DNA of 64,000 nucleotides from Phocaeicola_A sp045647865 (GTDB lineage Bacteria; Bacteroidota; Bacteroidia; Bacteroidales; Bacteroidaceae). The notes beneath the pieces are model-generated. The model did not search any database and was not told where the DNA came from. It saw only the letters and a list, made by a program, of their open reading frames with translations. Of this stretch, positions 7,191-16,984 are shown in pieces. Within the stretch, counting starts at the first letter, position 1, and each line of letters opens with the position of its first letter. The stretch is from positions 1 through 64,000 of the forward strand of contig JAZRMW010000002.1 in the NCBI GenBank assembly GCA_045647865.1, in the 5' to 3' direction. The position numbers and the translations under genes were made by a program.

Positions 7191-10100
7191 TTATTTCCTC
7201 AGCACTTTCTTTACCATCGAAGTAGAGGCTCCTTCAATATGCAAGAGATACATGCCCTTAGTTGTCTGATATCTGTAGAAATTTTCTTCCACAGCCCCCA
7301 TCAGACAAGTGAATCGGCCTGTCTCTACACCATTCTGGCTCCATACGGTCACCGTCACTTCTTCATCAGCAGCAATGGCACTGATAGAGTTAGCATCATA
7401 ACCGATGATGAGCTTACCTTCGGCAATGTGGGTAGTATCCCAATAATATCCAATACCTAATTCGGGAAGGTCAAACTTGGGTGTACCTGCAAAAGTAGCA
7501 GCTTTCCATACAATGAGTGAATCGCCCTCTTTGGGTACATAACTCTCGCTCAAGCGAACTTTAATGGTTCCATTCATCGTCAATTTGTTGATACCCTCTA
7601 TATAAGTACCACCCGTATTGGTAGCTGTTGCACATCGACTCATTGCAACATTGTAAACCGAAGATTCATTGAATGTCACATTCTTTTCACCAAAGTTCAT
7701 CTTGCCACTGGTACTTGTAAGAAGCAATCCAGGTTGTACTGTTCCGTTGATGAGGAAATTTGAATTGTTCAGTGTTGCCACACCACCCAATGTTCCGGTT
7801 GATGCAACCACCAGTGAACCTTTACCCAACTTGGCAGTACTGTTGGCGATCAATACGCCCTCTTCGATACGCATCGAACCAGTAAAGTCATGAGCTCCCG
7901 ATACAGTCATCGTACCTGTACCAATCTTGGTGAAAGCCGTTCCCGTACCAGTTACCTTTCCACTCCAACTGAAGTTTTGATCGTTACCCACTTTCCAAGT
8001 ATTGTTTCCGACAGAAGAACCGTTGCTGAACGTACATCCACCACCGAGATTTCCAGAACCGATTACTTTACCTATTACAAAGGTCTTACCGGTATTCTGC
8101 ACTTCGATACCTGCTGGAATATCCATCGTACCATTAGGCAAACCGTATGAATTGTCCATTGTGAAGCGTCCATCAGCTGTATAAGTAGCGTGCGGAACAA
8201 TGGTACCGGTAAATGCCGACATATTCAGTTTCAACGGAGTACGTGTAGCATACCAACCTGACCCCTTCTCTGTAGCACAATAGATGGTCAGTTTACCACT
8301 TCCGGTAATCTTATTGCTATGAGTACTTCTGTTTGCTGTTGTCCAAGAACCACTTTTTCCTGCGGGCACATGGATTGCATAAGAAGAACTGGTATTTTCA
8401 AGCAACGAACCGTTGTGGAATACTACATTCTTGGCAGCCATTGCACAAGAAATACACTGTACCGTACCGCCTGTGATAACCATTGTATCCAGTGAGCTGT
8501 TGCTGGCATTCAGTTTCATCCATCCTGTCCCAGCCTTGGTCAGTTTCGTTCCATAGAAGGATTTGTTCATAGTGAAGTCTGCCTTATTCGTGATGATACC
8601 GCCTTCAGGAGTTTCAAAACGGATAGGTGACCCCATCTGTACAGCAGTTGTCGGTGCAAGTTCTGCCCCATTCTCGATAATGAAATTGGTAGCGATATTG
8701 CTCACTGCACCCAAATTGCCAGTTGCCTGATTGGCATTCGACAATGAATTCACTTCTACTGAACCGCCACTGATGCGTGTTCCACCCTTGTAGTCATTAT
8801 CGCACGCAATGACGAGTTTTCCAGTATTGCGTTTTACGAAAGTCGTATTACCTGTAATCTTGCCCGAGCCACTGAAATAATATCTCTTCGTATTGTCCAC
8901 AAAGATGGTATCAGCCTCAATATCGCTATTTATCTTCGGAGATAGTGAATTGGCGGAATCGTCAAATATAACCTTATCACCACTTACAAAAGTCACATCA
9001 GTTGCTGTAAGGTCATCGGCCATTGTAAAGTTTGCAGTGATTGATAAATCCCAAATATTGCTTGTCAAACCATTCCAAATGATAGTGGCAGCATCACGTA
9101 CACCTTCGATGACAAGATAGAGTTTACCTTCTTCATGTTTCAGATAGCTTTTCTTGCTGGTTCCTAATCCTTCAATCTTAATACTCTTCAGACTTCCATT
9201 GATCGTTCCGATCTCACCCAACAGGTATTCACCCTCGGCAATATCAAGTTCTGGAGCCACATGAGAGACAAACTCTATCACGGGAACCATATATTCCGGT
9301 CCGTAATTCCAATTCTTGGTCTCGATGCTCAGAGTAGTTGCATTCAGTTGATCTGCAGCCAATCCCTCGTTATAAATATCAAAAATCAAGCGTGAACCAA
9401 ATCCTAAGGCCAAATCACTTACAGTGACACCACCCATGCAATTCTCACCACCAAGTCTCAGTTCTGAAGCATAATCCATCTTGATACTCTTAAATGATCC
9501 ACCGTTGGAGTTTAATTTTGCAAAGCGGTTGAGCCACATGGGACTGTTCGGAAGCTTACCATCGAAGTTCAGCGTACCGGCCCAAATGTTTGTTTCGCCT
9601 GTATAAGTATGTTCGGCAGCAGGCAATGTCAAGATACCGTCGCCCTGCTTTACCAAACGCATGCTTCCGGTAAAGGGTGCACCCGTCACTGTCGTGGTAT
9701 AGTACTCATACTTGATGTTGTTATTATTAGTGTTTCCCTGTACCCATGAAGGAGTATTGAAAGTCACCATGTAAGGCTGTGCACCTGCGGCTACGCTTAC
9801 AGCTGCATCGCCAGTCTCATACACTAACACGTGTTGGTCGGCATGAGCAACACCGATTACCTCACCATTCTTCATGAGCACACGTCCTGTATTGGTCAAG
9901 GGAGGAGGAGCCACGGTGATACCTTCCATCTCGCCCAAGAAATAGCTCAAGTGAGGCGGTTGGTTGTATCCAATGCTCTGCCATACCATTGCATTACGGT
10001 ACTGATGATCATGCCACAATGAGTAGATGCGATGAGTCGTAGGAGTACTGGTCGTATAAATACGCAGATAGGCATTGTCACTTGTACGGAGTACCATCTC

Positions 10101-11747
10101 CTCACGCCAGTCGCCGATGATGTCGCCCGTAGCACCGGGGTTGTTCTTCGTCCAGTTGTTCATCTTCGTTCCAGACGAAGTGAAGATACGGTTGATGCTG
10201 TTGCCCACCATTTTGTCAATCTTAGCCGTACCTTCTGTACCTGGACTATTGAGGATTTCTTCACACAAATCGCCATCCCAATAGATACGGAAGTTCAAGT
10301 CGAATCCTGGCAGATTAGATATCACCTTGTCAGCTACTGTCGAGATGATACTGCTTGAATTACTCTTTCCGATACATCCGGGATAGTCGTTCGTGAAGTT
10401 TCCACAAAGACCACGGCCATCATCACTCGTACCTTGCAAACGGTAATATATTTTCGAAGTCGTGGCATTGCGGTAGTTCATGGCCGGACTGCTTTCGTTG
10501 CAGGCAAAAAACTCCAATCCCCAACGATATGGGTCGAAGTCACCGAAATGTTGGGCATCGCCATGTCCAAGTCCAGTCGTAGAGAGTCCCTTACCATTGT
10601 CATCAATGACCATCGAACCGAAAACTATCTCATCGCGGCCGTCCATATCCACATCGGCAATACCATAGTTGTGGTATCCTTGTCCAAACCACTGGCCTCC
10701 CGGATCCTTCCAACGCCAGCGCTCCGTCAGTTGGTGAGTCTCGGGGTCAACATCGAAAGCCACCATTCTGTGACGAGTATAGGCACCGCGGCCCAAAAAG
10801 ATGCTGGCACGGTGACCATCCAATACGGGTGCACCGAAATAGTGCTTCGATGAACGATGTCCGTATCCGTCACCCCAAGCCGCATTCAAGTCTGTCTCAC
10901 CAGCTTCCAGTCGCGGAAGCGGATAAACCATATTCACGTAAGGCTCGGCCGTCTCCCCATTCAAATAGAGCAGATATTCATTTCCCGTATGCGTATAAGC
11001 CATATTCGCATCGGACTGTAAAGTGTTACGGCTATCATAGTTCATGTTGCCAATTTCTACAGTTGTACCATCGGCCTTATGAATAATCATGTTGTCAGCT
11101 CCGCGCAACAACACTTCGGCCTTGCCGTCTTCATCCCAATCGTAGCCCACGATGTCGTACTGTTCATCGGGACCACTAATCATGTTCGGACCAAGGTCGA
11201 TGTACCAGAGGCGTTTGCCCTTAATGTTGTAGCACTCCAAACGGTGGAAGTTATATTTGTTCGTCTGGTATTCGCGTGCCGTGTTGCTGTTACGCTTCAC
11301 GATGAACTCCGAAACACCATCGCCATCTACATCAGCCAGCGATACATCGTTCAGTGTATAATTGCTCGTAACATTCTCACCATTACGGTTGAAGACCGGC
11401 TGCATGGGAATATCCAAAAAGCCACTGTTCCAACAGGTCACAGCCGTACTCTTCTCCTGCTCCACGCCACGCACCACAGCGGCCACCTGATATTTGCTGG
11501 CAGACGAACCGCCGGCATCGGTGTAGTTACTCACTTTCAAGGGTTCCGCGTTCAGCTTCACACCGTCGCGATAGAGGTTGTACTCCGTATCGTAGTACTC
11601 CTCACCCATGATTCTCCAACTCACGAATGTACCTCCACTTCCAGGAAGAGCCACTAGTCCGCGGTCCAACTTGTCCGTCGTGCGCTGTGCAAAGACAGTA
11701 CCCGACATGGCCGCTAACAACAGGGTTGATAGTAAAATCTTCTTCAT
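7191..11747 (-). CDS. Secreted rhamnogalacturonan lyase (PL11) with passenger-like repeats and a sorting tail
   Basis: A 1518-residue secreted enzyme predicted to cleave the rhamnogalacturonan I backbone of pectin by beta-elimination. A signal peptide ends near residue 20 (SGTVFAQ). Residues of about 21-620 form the PL11 beta-propeller, with calcium-binding DxDxDG motifs (DVDGDGVSEF, DWDEDGKAEV, DVDMDGRDEI) and family blocks such as DWREEMVLRT and HDHQYRNAMVWQ. A normal PL11 is about 600 residues. The next 800 or so are repetitive Gly/Thr/Asn-rich strands resembling autotransporter passenger repeats (KIGTGTMTVSGAHDFTGS near 1272). The last 75 end in KGMYLLHIEGASTSMVKKVLRK, like a type A sorting domain of the Por/T9SS pathway. 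Surface display is inferred. Monocistronic. Confidence 0.9.
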   Translation of the reverse strand: MKKILLSTLLLAAMSGTVFAQRTTDKLDRGLVALPGSGGTFVSWRIMGEEYYDTEYNLYRDGVKLNAEPLKVSNYTDAGGSSASKYQVAAVVRGVEQEKSTAVTCWNSGFLDIPMQPVFNRNGENVTSNYTLNDVSLADVDGDGVSEFIVKRNSNTAREYQTNKYNFHRLECYNIKGKRLWYIDLGPNMISGPDEQYDIVGYDWDEDGKAEVLLRGADNMIIHKADGTTVEIGNMNYDSRNTLQSDANMAYTHTGNEYLLYLNGETAEPYVNMVYPLPRLEAGETDLNAAWGDGYGHRSSKHYFGAPVLDGHRASIFLGRGAYTRHRMVAFDVDPETHQLTERWRWKDPGGQWFGQGYHNYGIADVDMDGRDEIVFGSMVIDDNGKGLSTTGLGHGDAQHFGDFDPYRWGLEFFACNESSPAMNYRNATTSKIYYRLQGTSDDGRGLCGNFTNDYPGCIGKSNSSSIISTVADKVISNLPGFDLNFRIYWDGDLCEEILNSPGTEGTAKIDKMVGNSINRIFTSSGTKMNNWTKNNPGATGDIIGDWREEMVLRTSDNAYLRIYTTSTPTTHRIYSLWHDHQYRNAMVWQSIGYNQPPHLSYFLGEMEGITVAPPPLTNTGRVLMKNGEVIGVAHADQHVLVYETGDAAVSVAAGAQPYMVTFNTPSWVQGNTNNNNIKYEYYTTTVTGAPFTGSMRLVKQGDGILTLPAAEHTYTGETNIWAGTLNFDGKLPNSPMWLNRFAKLNSNGGSFKSIKMDYASELRLGGENCMGGVTVSDLALGFGSRLIFDIYNEGLAADQLNATTLSIETKNWNYGPEYMVPVIEFVSHVAPELDIAEGEYLLGEIGTINGSLKSIKIEGLGTSKKSYLKHEEGKLYLVIEGVRDAATIIWNGLTSNIWDLSITANFTMADDLTATDVTFVSGDKVIFDDSANSLSPKINSDIEADTIFVDNTKRYYFSGSGKITGNTTFVKRNTGKLVIACDNDYKGGTRISGGSVEVNSLSNANQATGNLGAVSNIATNFIIENGAELAPTTAVQMGSPIRFETPEGGIITNKADFTMNKSFYGTKLTKAGTGWMKLNASNSSLDTMVITGGTVQCISCAMAAKNVVFHNGSLLENTSSSYAIHVPAGKSGSWTTANRSTHSNKITGSGKLTIYCATEKGSGWYATRTPLKLNMSAFTGTIVPHATYTADGRFTMDNSYGLPNGTMDIPAGIEVQNTGKTFVIGKVIGSGNLGGGCTFSNGSSVGNNTWKVGNDQNFSWSGKVTGTGTAFTKIGTGTMTVSGAHDFTGSMRIEEGVLIANSTAKLGKGSLVVASTGTLGGVATLNNSNFLINGTVQPGLLLTSTSGKMNFGEKNVTFNESSVYNVAMSRCATATNTGGTYIEGINKLTMNGTIKVRLSESYVPKEGDSLIVWKAATFAGTPKFDLPELGIGYYWDTTHIAEGKLIIGYDANSISAIAADEEVTVTVWSQNGVETGRFTCLMGAVEENFYRYQTTKGMYLLHIEGASTSMVKKVLRK

Positions 11748-11801
11748 GTCAATTATATTATTTAGTATAGTTCATTATCTCACCTTGAGTATAAAACGTT
11801 G

Positions 11802-11809
11802 CAAATATA
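11802..11809 (-). promoter_or_regulatory. -7 box of the PL11 gene
   Basis: The minus strand reads TATATTTG, matching TAnnTTTG, about 55 bp before the start codon. No clear -33 element. Confidence 0.6.
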
Positions 11810-11889
11810 CGTAAAGATTTTGGAAAATTCTTGAACTATGTGGTAAAATAATGTAAAAGGGATGGAAGTTTTACCTGACACCAATGAAA

Positions 11890-11927
11890 TAAAAAAAAGC
11901 AGGGACAGACACACGGTCTGCCCCTGC
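11890..11927 (-). terminator. Terminator of the glgA-glgP operon
   Basis: On the minus strand GCAGGGGCAGAC pairs with GTCTGTCCCTGC around a short loop, followed by TTTTTTTT. It lies 28 bp after the glgP stop. Confidence 0.9.
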
Positions 11928-11954
11928 AGTTTTTATCAATCACAGCTATGCGGA

Positions 11955-14519
11955 TTATACGAACCAACGAACGTAGCAGAAGTCCTGACGGTGAGGCAAG
12001 TTGACGTTCTTGGGGAACATACGGTATGCAACACGGTATGAACCGCCATGGTCGAGGTGATGCTTGCACTGGAAGGTGTAGAGGTTACCCTCACGCTTCA
12101 CAACTTCCATAGGTTCTACGCTATATACGTGGTCCTTACCATCCTTATCTTTGTAGATAGCTACAAGTTCGAGACCAACGGCATCATCCAAGCCCTTCTC
12201 GTCCACAACGTGAGTGATGGTATATTCCTTACCTGTCTCAGTAGTACCGGCGAGGATAGCTTCGTCCTTGGTAGAAGAAACGATTTCAATCTTGTCCCAT
12301 ACGGCAGCAACCTGTTCCTTCCATGCAGCGATTTCCTTAGCCTTGGCATTATCATCGGCAGAGAGGTCAGCGAAACGTGCAGCTTCCTTACAGTAGAACT
12401 TGCTATAGTAGTCGTCCAACTGACGTTTCATTGTGTAGTGGGGAGCTACCTGAGAGATTGAGTTCTTGATAGTACGTACCCATCCTTCGCTATAACCCTT
12501 AGCGTTACGTGCGTAGTAGAGAGGCAGGATTTCATTCTCGAGCAAGCTGTAGATAGTAGCAGCATCGAGCTGATCCTGATGTTCCTGGTTCTGATAAGTA
12601 CGTTTCTCGGTCAAAGCCCAACCTGCACCTTCGCGGTAACCTTCGAGCCACCATCCGTCGAGTACAGAGAGGTTTACAACACCGTTCATCAACGCCTTCT
12701 CACCAGATGTTCCAGATGCTTCGAGAGGACGAGTCGGAGTGTTCATCCAAATATCCACACCTGATACGAGGCGACGAGCCAACTTCATGTCGTAGTTCTC
12801 GAGAAAGATAATCTTACCGAGGAACTCGGGACGACGTGAAATCTCGTAAATCTTCTTGATAAGTCCCTGACCTCCTCCATCGTGGGGGTGAGCCTTACCA
12901 GCAAAGAGGAACTGAACGGGATAGTTGGGGTTGTTTACAATCTTGGCCAAACGGTCGAGGTCGGTGAACAACAAGTGAGCACGCTTGTAAGTAGCAAAAC
13001 GACGAGCAAAACCAATCAAAAGAGCGTTGGGATTGATCTTCTCCATCAATGATACAATACGACTGGGGTCTCCCTGATTCTTCAACCAATCTTCACGGAA
13101 GCTCTTACGGATGTAGTCGATAAGTTTGTTCTTGAGAGCCAAACGAGTGTTCCAAATCTCTTCATCGCTTACTTCGTAGATTTTCTCCCAAATCTTTTGG
13201 TTGCTCTGGTCGCCCATGAAGGCCTTATCAAAATGCTTGTTGTAGAGTGTTTTCCACTCAGTAGCACTCCATGTAGGGAAGTGTACACCGTTGGTTACAT
13301 AACCTACGTGAGACTCTTCGGGGAAATATCCCTTCCAGATACCAGAGAACATGTCCTTAGACACCTCACCGTGCAACCAGCTAACACCGTTTACCTCCTG
13401 ACATGTATTGCAAGCGAAAGTTGACATACAGAAACGCTCGCCCTTGTCACCCGGGTTGATACGACCCATATCCATGAACTCGTCCCAAGTGATACCCATC
13501 ATCTGAGGATAGCCGCTCATGTACTTGCCAAAGAGACTTTCGTCAAAATAGTCATGACCTGCAGGAACGGGAGTGTGTACAGTATAGAGTGAAGAGGCGC
13601 GAACCAACTCCATAGCTTGGTTGAAAGTAAGACCACTCTTCACATAATCGCACAGACGCTGTACATTGCAGAGCGCAGCATGACCTTCGTTGCAGTGGTA
13701 GATATCCTTCTTGATACCGAGTTTCTGTAAAGTCAAGATACCACCGATACCAAGCAAGATTTCCTGCTTCAAGCGGTTTTCCCAATCACCACCATAAAGT
13801 GCATGAGTGATACTCTTGTCGAACTCGCTGTTCAACTCATTATCAGTATCGAGCAAATAGAGCTTGATACGACCGACATTCACAGTCCATACGTATGCAT
13901 GAACTTTATAATCCATATAAGGAACCTCTACTACTACGGGGTTACCATTGGCATCCAAAGTACGTTCGATGGGCAGAGAACCGAAGTTCTGAGCCTCATA
14001 GTTAGCCACCTGCTGTCCGTCCATAGAGAGAGACTGAGTGAAGTATCCATAACGATAGAGGAAACCAACAGCACACATGTCAACATTGCTGTCAGATGCT
14101 TCCTTCAAATAGTCACCAGCGAGGATACCAAGACCACCGGAATAAATCTTCAATACATGGCTCAAACCATACTCCATACAGAAATAAGCCACAGAAGGAC
14201 GCTCAGCGTTGGGCTTAACATCCATGTAAGCGCGGAACTGTGAATACACTTCATCAATGCGCTTAAGGATAGCCTTATCAGCTGCCAACTCAGCCAACTT
14301 TTCATAGCTCATACGCTCCAAAAGGAGAACAGGATTCTGAGCCACCTCTTTCCAAAGAGCAGGATCAAGGTCACCGAACAAATCGGTTGCTTCGTGATTC
14401 CAAGCCCACCACATGTTGCGAGCCAATTCTTCCAGCTTCTTCAATTCAGCAGGAATACTTGCTTTAACGGTAATCTCCTTCCAATTAGGAGTATTCGCGT
14501 TACTTGCTTTGATTTTCAT
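11955..14519 (-). CDS. glgP: Alpha-glucan (glycogen) phosphorylase, GT35
   Basis: Releases glucose 1-phosphate from glycogen ends in the cytoplasm, using pyridoxal phosphate. The 854-residue product has the short-type (TIGR02094-like) layout: an N-terminal DUF3417 segment (LEELARNMWWAWNHEATDLF), a GT35 core with CMEYGLSHVLKIYSGGLGILAGDYLKEASD-type blocks, and the PLP lysine region EASGTSGEKALMNG near residue 606. A C-terminal extension of about 120 residues ends HRQDFCYVRWFV. It is downstream of glgA with a 62-bp gap on the same strand, so synthesis and breakdown of glycogen are encoded together. Confidence 0.96.
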   Translation of the reverse strand: MKIKASNANTPNWKEITVKASIPAELKKLEELARNMWWAWNHEATDLFGDLDPALWKEVAQNPVLLLERMSYEKLAELAADKAILKRIDEVYSQFRAYMDVKPNAERPSVAYFCMEYGLSHVLKIYSGGLGILAGDYLKEASDSNVDMCAVGFLYRYGYFTQSLSMDGQQVANYEAQNFGSLPIERTLDANGNPVVVEVPYMDYKVHAYVWTVNVGRIKLYLLDTDNELNSEFDKSITHALYGGDWENRLKQEILLGIGGILTLQKLGIKKDIYHCNEGHAALCNVQRLCDYVKSGLTFNQAMELVRASSLYTVHTPVPAGHDYFDESLFGKYMSGYPQMMGITWDEFMDMGRINPGDKGERFCMSTFACNTCQEVNGVSWLHGEVSKDMFSGIWKGYFPEESHVGYVTNGVHFPTWSATEWKTLYNKHFDKAFMGDQSNQKIWEKIYEVSDEEIWNTRLALKNKLIDYIRKSFREDWLKNQGDPSRIVSLMEKINPNALLIGFARRFATYKRAHLLFTDLDRLAKIVNNPNYPVQFLFAGKAHPHDGGGQGLIKKIYEISRRPEFLGKIIFLENYDMKLARRLVSGVDIWMNTPTRPLEASGTSGEKALMNGVVNLSVLDGWWLEGYREGAGWALTEKRTYQNQEHQDQLDAATIYSLLENEILPLYYARNAKGYSEGWVRTIKNSISQVAPHYTMKRQLDDYYSKFYCKEAARFADLSADDNAKAKEIAAWKEQVAAVWDKIEIVSSTKDEAILAGTTETGKEYTITHVVDEKGLDDAVGLELVAIYKDKDGKDHVYSVEPMEVVKREGNLYTFQCKHHLDHGGSYRVAYRMFPKNVNLPHRQDFCYVRWFV

Positions 14520-14581
14520 AAATCTCTTTAATTAATTTATAAATAACGGTTCTGTTTAATCTATTTTTTCTCTCTCAAATT

Positions 14582-16249
14582 TTATTTTGCATTACGCTTC
14601 TGTGCATTGAGCAACGCAATATCATAAGCCTCATAATAATACTTAATAAAATGTTTCCACAAAGCCTTTTCAGCTACAACAGAAGCATTTTTTCGTATCT
14701 TCTTCACTTCAGCATCAGTCTTATTTGAAAAATCTACAATCGTATCACGGATAACATCGGCCACTTCGGAATAGTTATAGTCAGAACGATGGATAACTTT
14801 CACACCATCTTCAATTTCACTATAATGACCATCTTTCAATGTGTTAGCCCACAAACCGAAACCTGCCAAATCAGTAGTTATTGTAGGCACTTTGAACGCA
14901 ACACTCTCAAGCGGAGTATATCCCCAAGGTTCATAATAAGACGGATACACTGTCAAATCTTCACACAAAACGACATCATAGTAGTGTTTATTAATTATAC
15001 CGTCAAACCCATCTAGATAACAGGGAACAAAGATAACTTTCACCTTATCTTCAGGACGATTATCCATACCCAAATATTTTAACATATCAAGAACTTGATC
15101 ATGCGTCATATTATGCAACCAATGAGTGATAAGAGGACATTGCAACGGAGTAGTAAATTTTTCTTTACTGTTCAATCGTTCTAAAAGGTCTTCACGAGGG
15201 TCTCCTACCCAACTGGGGACATTGACAAATGCCAACACTTTCTTCTTTAAATTCTTATCACGATTCAGACGGTTGAGTGCTTCAAGGAACACGTTGATAC
15301 CTTTATTCTTAAACTCATAACGACCACTAGTTCCGATAATGAGAGTTTCGTCATCCTTAAAATCTTCACCCAACAGACAATTCGCCAAACGGAGTTTTAA
15401 TTGGCGTGCCTTCTTACGCTTTGCTGTATAAGAAGCACCAACAGGAACAAAATCGTTCTCAAAACCATTCATCAATACCACATCAGCAGGTTTGTCCAAC
15501 AATTCTGCACATTCGCGAGCTGTAATATCGCTCACCGTAGTAAAACAATCGACATGGTGAGCAGTCTGCTTCTCTACAGAATGTTTTGACTGAATGTTCA
15601 GTTCCCCAGCCATCTGGTCGCCATTATAGGCAAACAGATAATCATAAAGGGGTTTATTATTGCCAGCAATACTACGTCCGATAGAAGTTGCATGAGTCGT
15701 AAAGATTGTTGCAATTTCGGGCACAGCCTTCTGAAGATACAATGCACCTAAACCTGTCATCCACTCGTGAGCTTGATAAACAACTCTGGCATTCTCTGTC
15801 AAGTTGAAACGATAAAAGCTCTCTACCACCTTGGCTGAAGCATACGAAAACATTGAAGCCTCATCATAATCACCATATGCATGAAGGGAATCAATTTGGA
15901 AATCATTCCACATATCCGCATAAATCTGATTCTTCTGTTCAAAGAATGGTTGGAAATCAACCAACAACACCAAAGGTTGTCCTGGTATATTCCAACGACC
16001 TGTTCTTACTTGCAAACCATCAACTACAGCCTGTTTCTTCCAGTCTGCAAATAATTTCTCATCTTCAATAAAAAGGGGATTTTCTTTGTTCTGCCAAAAA
16101 TCAGGACCTACAAATATAATTCTGTCAGTAAATTCGTCCTGTAAAGTCTTTGCTCGCGTAGACAATACCGTATAGATACCACCTACCTTGTTGCATACCT
16201 CCCAACTGGATTCAAAAATGTAATCCGGAGTTTGCATTTTCTTCGTCAT
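14582..16249 (-). CDS. Glycogen synthase, GT3 (eukaryote-like) family
   Basis: Extends alpha-1,4-glucan from a nucleotide sugar. The 555-residue protein resembles the GT3 synthases of animals and fungi rather than the usual bacterial GT5 GlgA: the N-terminus has FESSWEVCNKVGGIYTVLSTRA, followed by AHEWMTGLGALYL, TTHATSIGRSIAG, and a C-terminal acceptor/UDP region with YPSYYEPWGYTPLESVAFKVPTITTDLAGFG. Such enzymes are usual in Bacteroidales. A reading from TTG at 16258 is possible, but the ATG at 16249 is preceded by GAGAG and is favoured. It is the first gene of an operon with glgP and has a -7 box at 16284. Confidence 0.93.
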   Translation of the reverse strand: MTKKMQTPDYIFESSWEVCNKVGGIYTVLSTRAKTLQDEFTDRIIFVGPDFWQNKENPLFIEDEKLFADWKKQAVVDGLQVRTGRWNIPGQPLVLLVDFQPFFEQKNQIYADMWNDFQIDSLHAYGDYDEASMFSYASAKVVESFYRFNLTENARVVYQAHEWMTGLGALYLQKAVPEIATIFTTHATSIGRSIAGNNKPLYDYLFAYNGDQMAGELNIQSKHSVEKQTAHHVDCFTTVSDITARECAELLDKPADVVLMNGFENDFVPVGASYTAKRKKARQLKLRLANCLLGEDFKDDETLIIGTSGRYEFKNKGINVFLEALNRLNRDKNLKKKVLAFVNVPSWVGDPREDLLERLNSKEKFTTPLQCPLITHWLHNMTHDQVLDMLKYLGMDNRPEDKVKVIFVPCYLDGFDGIINKHYYDVVLCEDLTVYPSYYEPWGYTPLESVAFKVPTITTDLAGFGLWANTLKDGHYSEIEDGVKVIHRSDYNYSEVADVIRDTIVDFSNKTDAEVKKIRKNASVVAEKALWKHFIKYYYEAYDIALLNAQKRNAK

Positions 16250-16283
16250 TTCTCTCAATTTTACCTTAAATTAGTTACCGGTG

Positions 16284-16291
16284 CAAAGATA
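16284..16291 (-). promoter_or_regulatory. -7 box of the glgA-glgP operon
   Basis: The minus strand reads TATCTTTG (TAnnTTTG), 34 bp before the preferred start. No clear -33 TTTG. The rest of the spacer to 16474 shows only a short AGTCATCTGACT palindrome (16311-16322). Confidence 0.65.
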
Positions 16292-16474
16292 CTATTTTTT
16301 TATCAGATAATCAGTCATCTGACTCTTTTTCTCACGAATAAGTTGTAAAAAATATCCAAAAATAGCGACCCTACGAGTTTACAGATGAGGGAGCTCCTTC
16401 TGCTTCAGGTTCAATTTGTCAGCATTATCAACCATCTATTGACACAATGCTACCAAAACATCGATTACAACAAA

Positions 16475-16507
16475 TAAAAAGGTGCATCCAGCAAAGCCGA
16501 ATGCACC
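16475..16507 (-). terminator. Terminator of the V-ATPase operon
   Basis: GGTGCAT (16481-16487) pairs with ATGCACC (16501-16507); on the minus strand TTTTT follows. It lies 20 bp after the K subunit stop. Confidence 0.85.
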
Positions 16508-16527
16508 TATAATAACCATTGGAATGA

Positions 16528-16953
16528 TTATACCAAGAATGTTGCAACTAAAGCAAGAATTGCGTAAAACTCAGGAAGAGCAGCATAAATCATTGTGTTA
16601 GTCTGAACATCATGACCCTGTGCCATACCTTGAATACCATTTGCACAAAGCTGACCTTGACGAACTGCAGAAAGCAAGAAAACTAAACCAACGCTAAGTC
16701 CAATCGCAAACTTCAACAAGCCATTCTCTGAAGTCACGTCACCACCAAAAGTCATGAAAGCAACAAAGCCGTAAAGACCCTGAGAAGCGGGCATAGCAGA
16801 CAAAATCATGTAACCTGCTGATTTTGATGAATCTTTCTTCAAAGCCCCTTCTGCAGCATTTCCTGCAATAGTAGTACCATAGCAGCTACCAATTCCTGCA
16901 AGAGCAAGCATCAAGCCTACTCCCAAATAACCTAATAAAAGTGTCCAATCCAT
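16528..16953 (-). CDS. V-type ATPase subunit K (membrane rotor ring)
   Basis: The c/K proteolipid, 141 residues with four membrane helices (two hairpins); it forms the rotor ring that carries ions. The key carboxylate is Glu128 in ALPEFYAILAL, in helix 4. Helix 2 has MPASQGLYGF (Ser57, Gln58) and helix 3 has AVRQGQ (Gln99). These positions line up with Thr64, Gln65, Gln110 and Glu139 of the sodium-binding NtpK ring of Enterococcus hirae, so sodium coupling is plausible. Last gene of the seven-gene operon, 31 bp after subunit I. Confidence 0.95.
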   Translation of the reverse strand: MDWTLLLGYLGVGLMLALAGIGSCYGTTIAGNAAEGALKKDSSKSAGYMILSAMPASQGLYGFVAFMTFGGDVTSENGLLKFAIGLSVGLVFLLSAVRQGQLCANGIQGMAQGHDVQTNTMIYAALPEFYAILALVATFLV

Positions 16954-16984
16954 AATTTAATTTTTTAGTTTGTTATTAATTATT

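Noticed and set aside
11079..11657. 192-codon plus-strand ORF inside the PL11 gene
   Set aside because: Antisense to the conserved lyase domain; a shadow frame.
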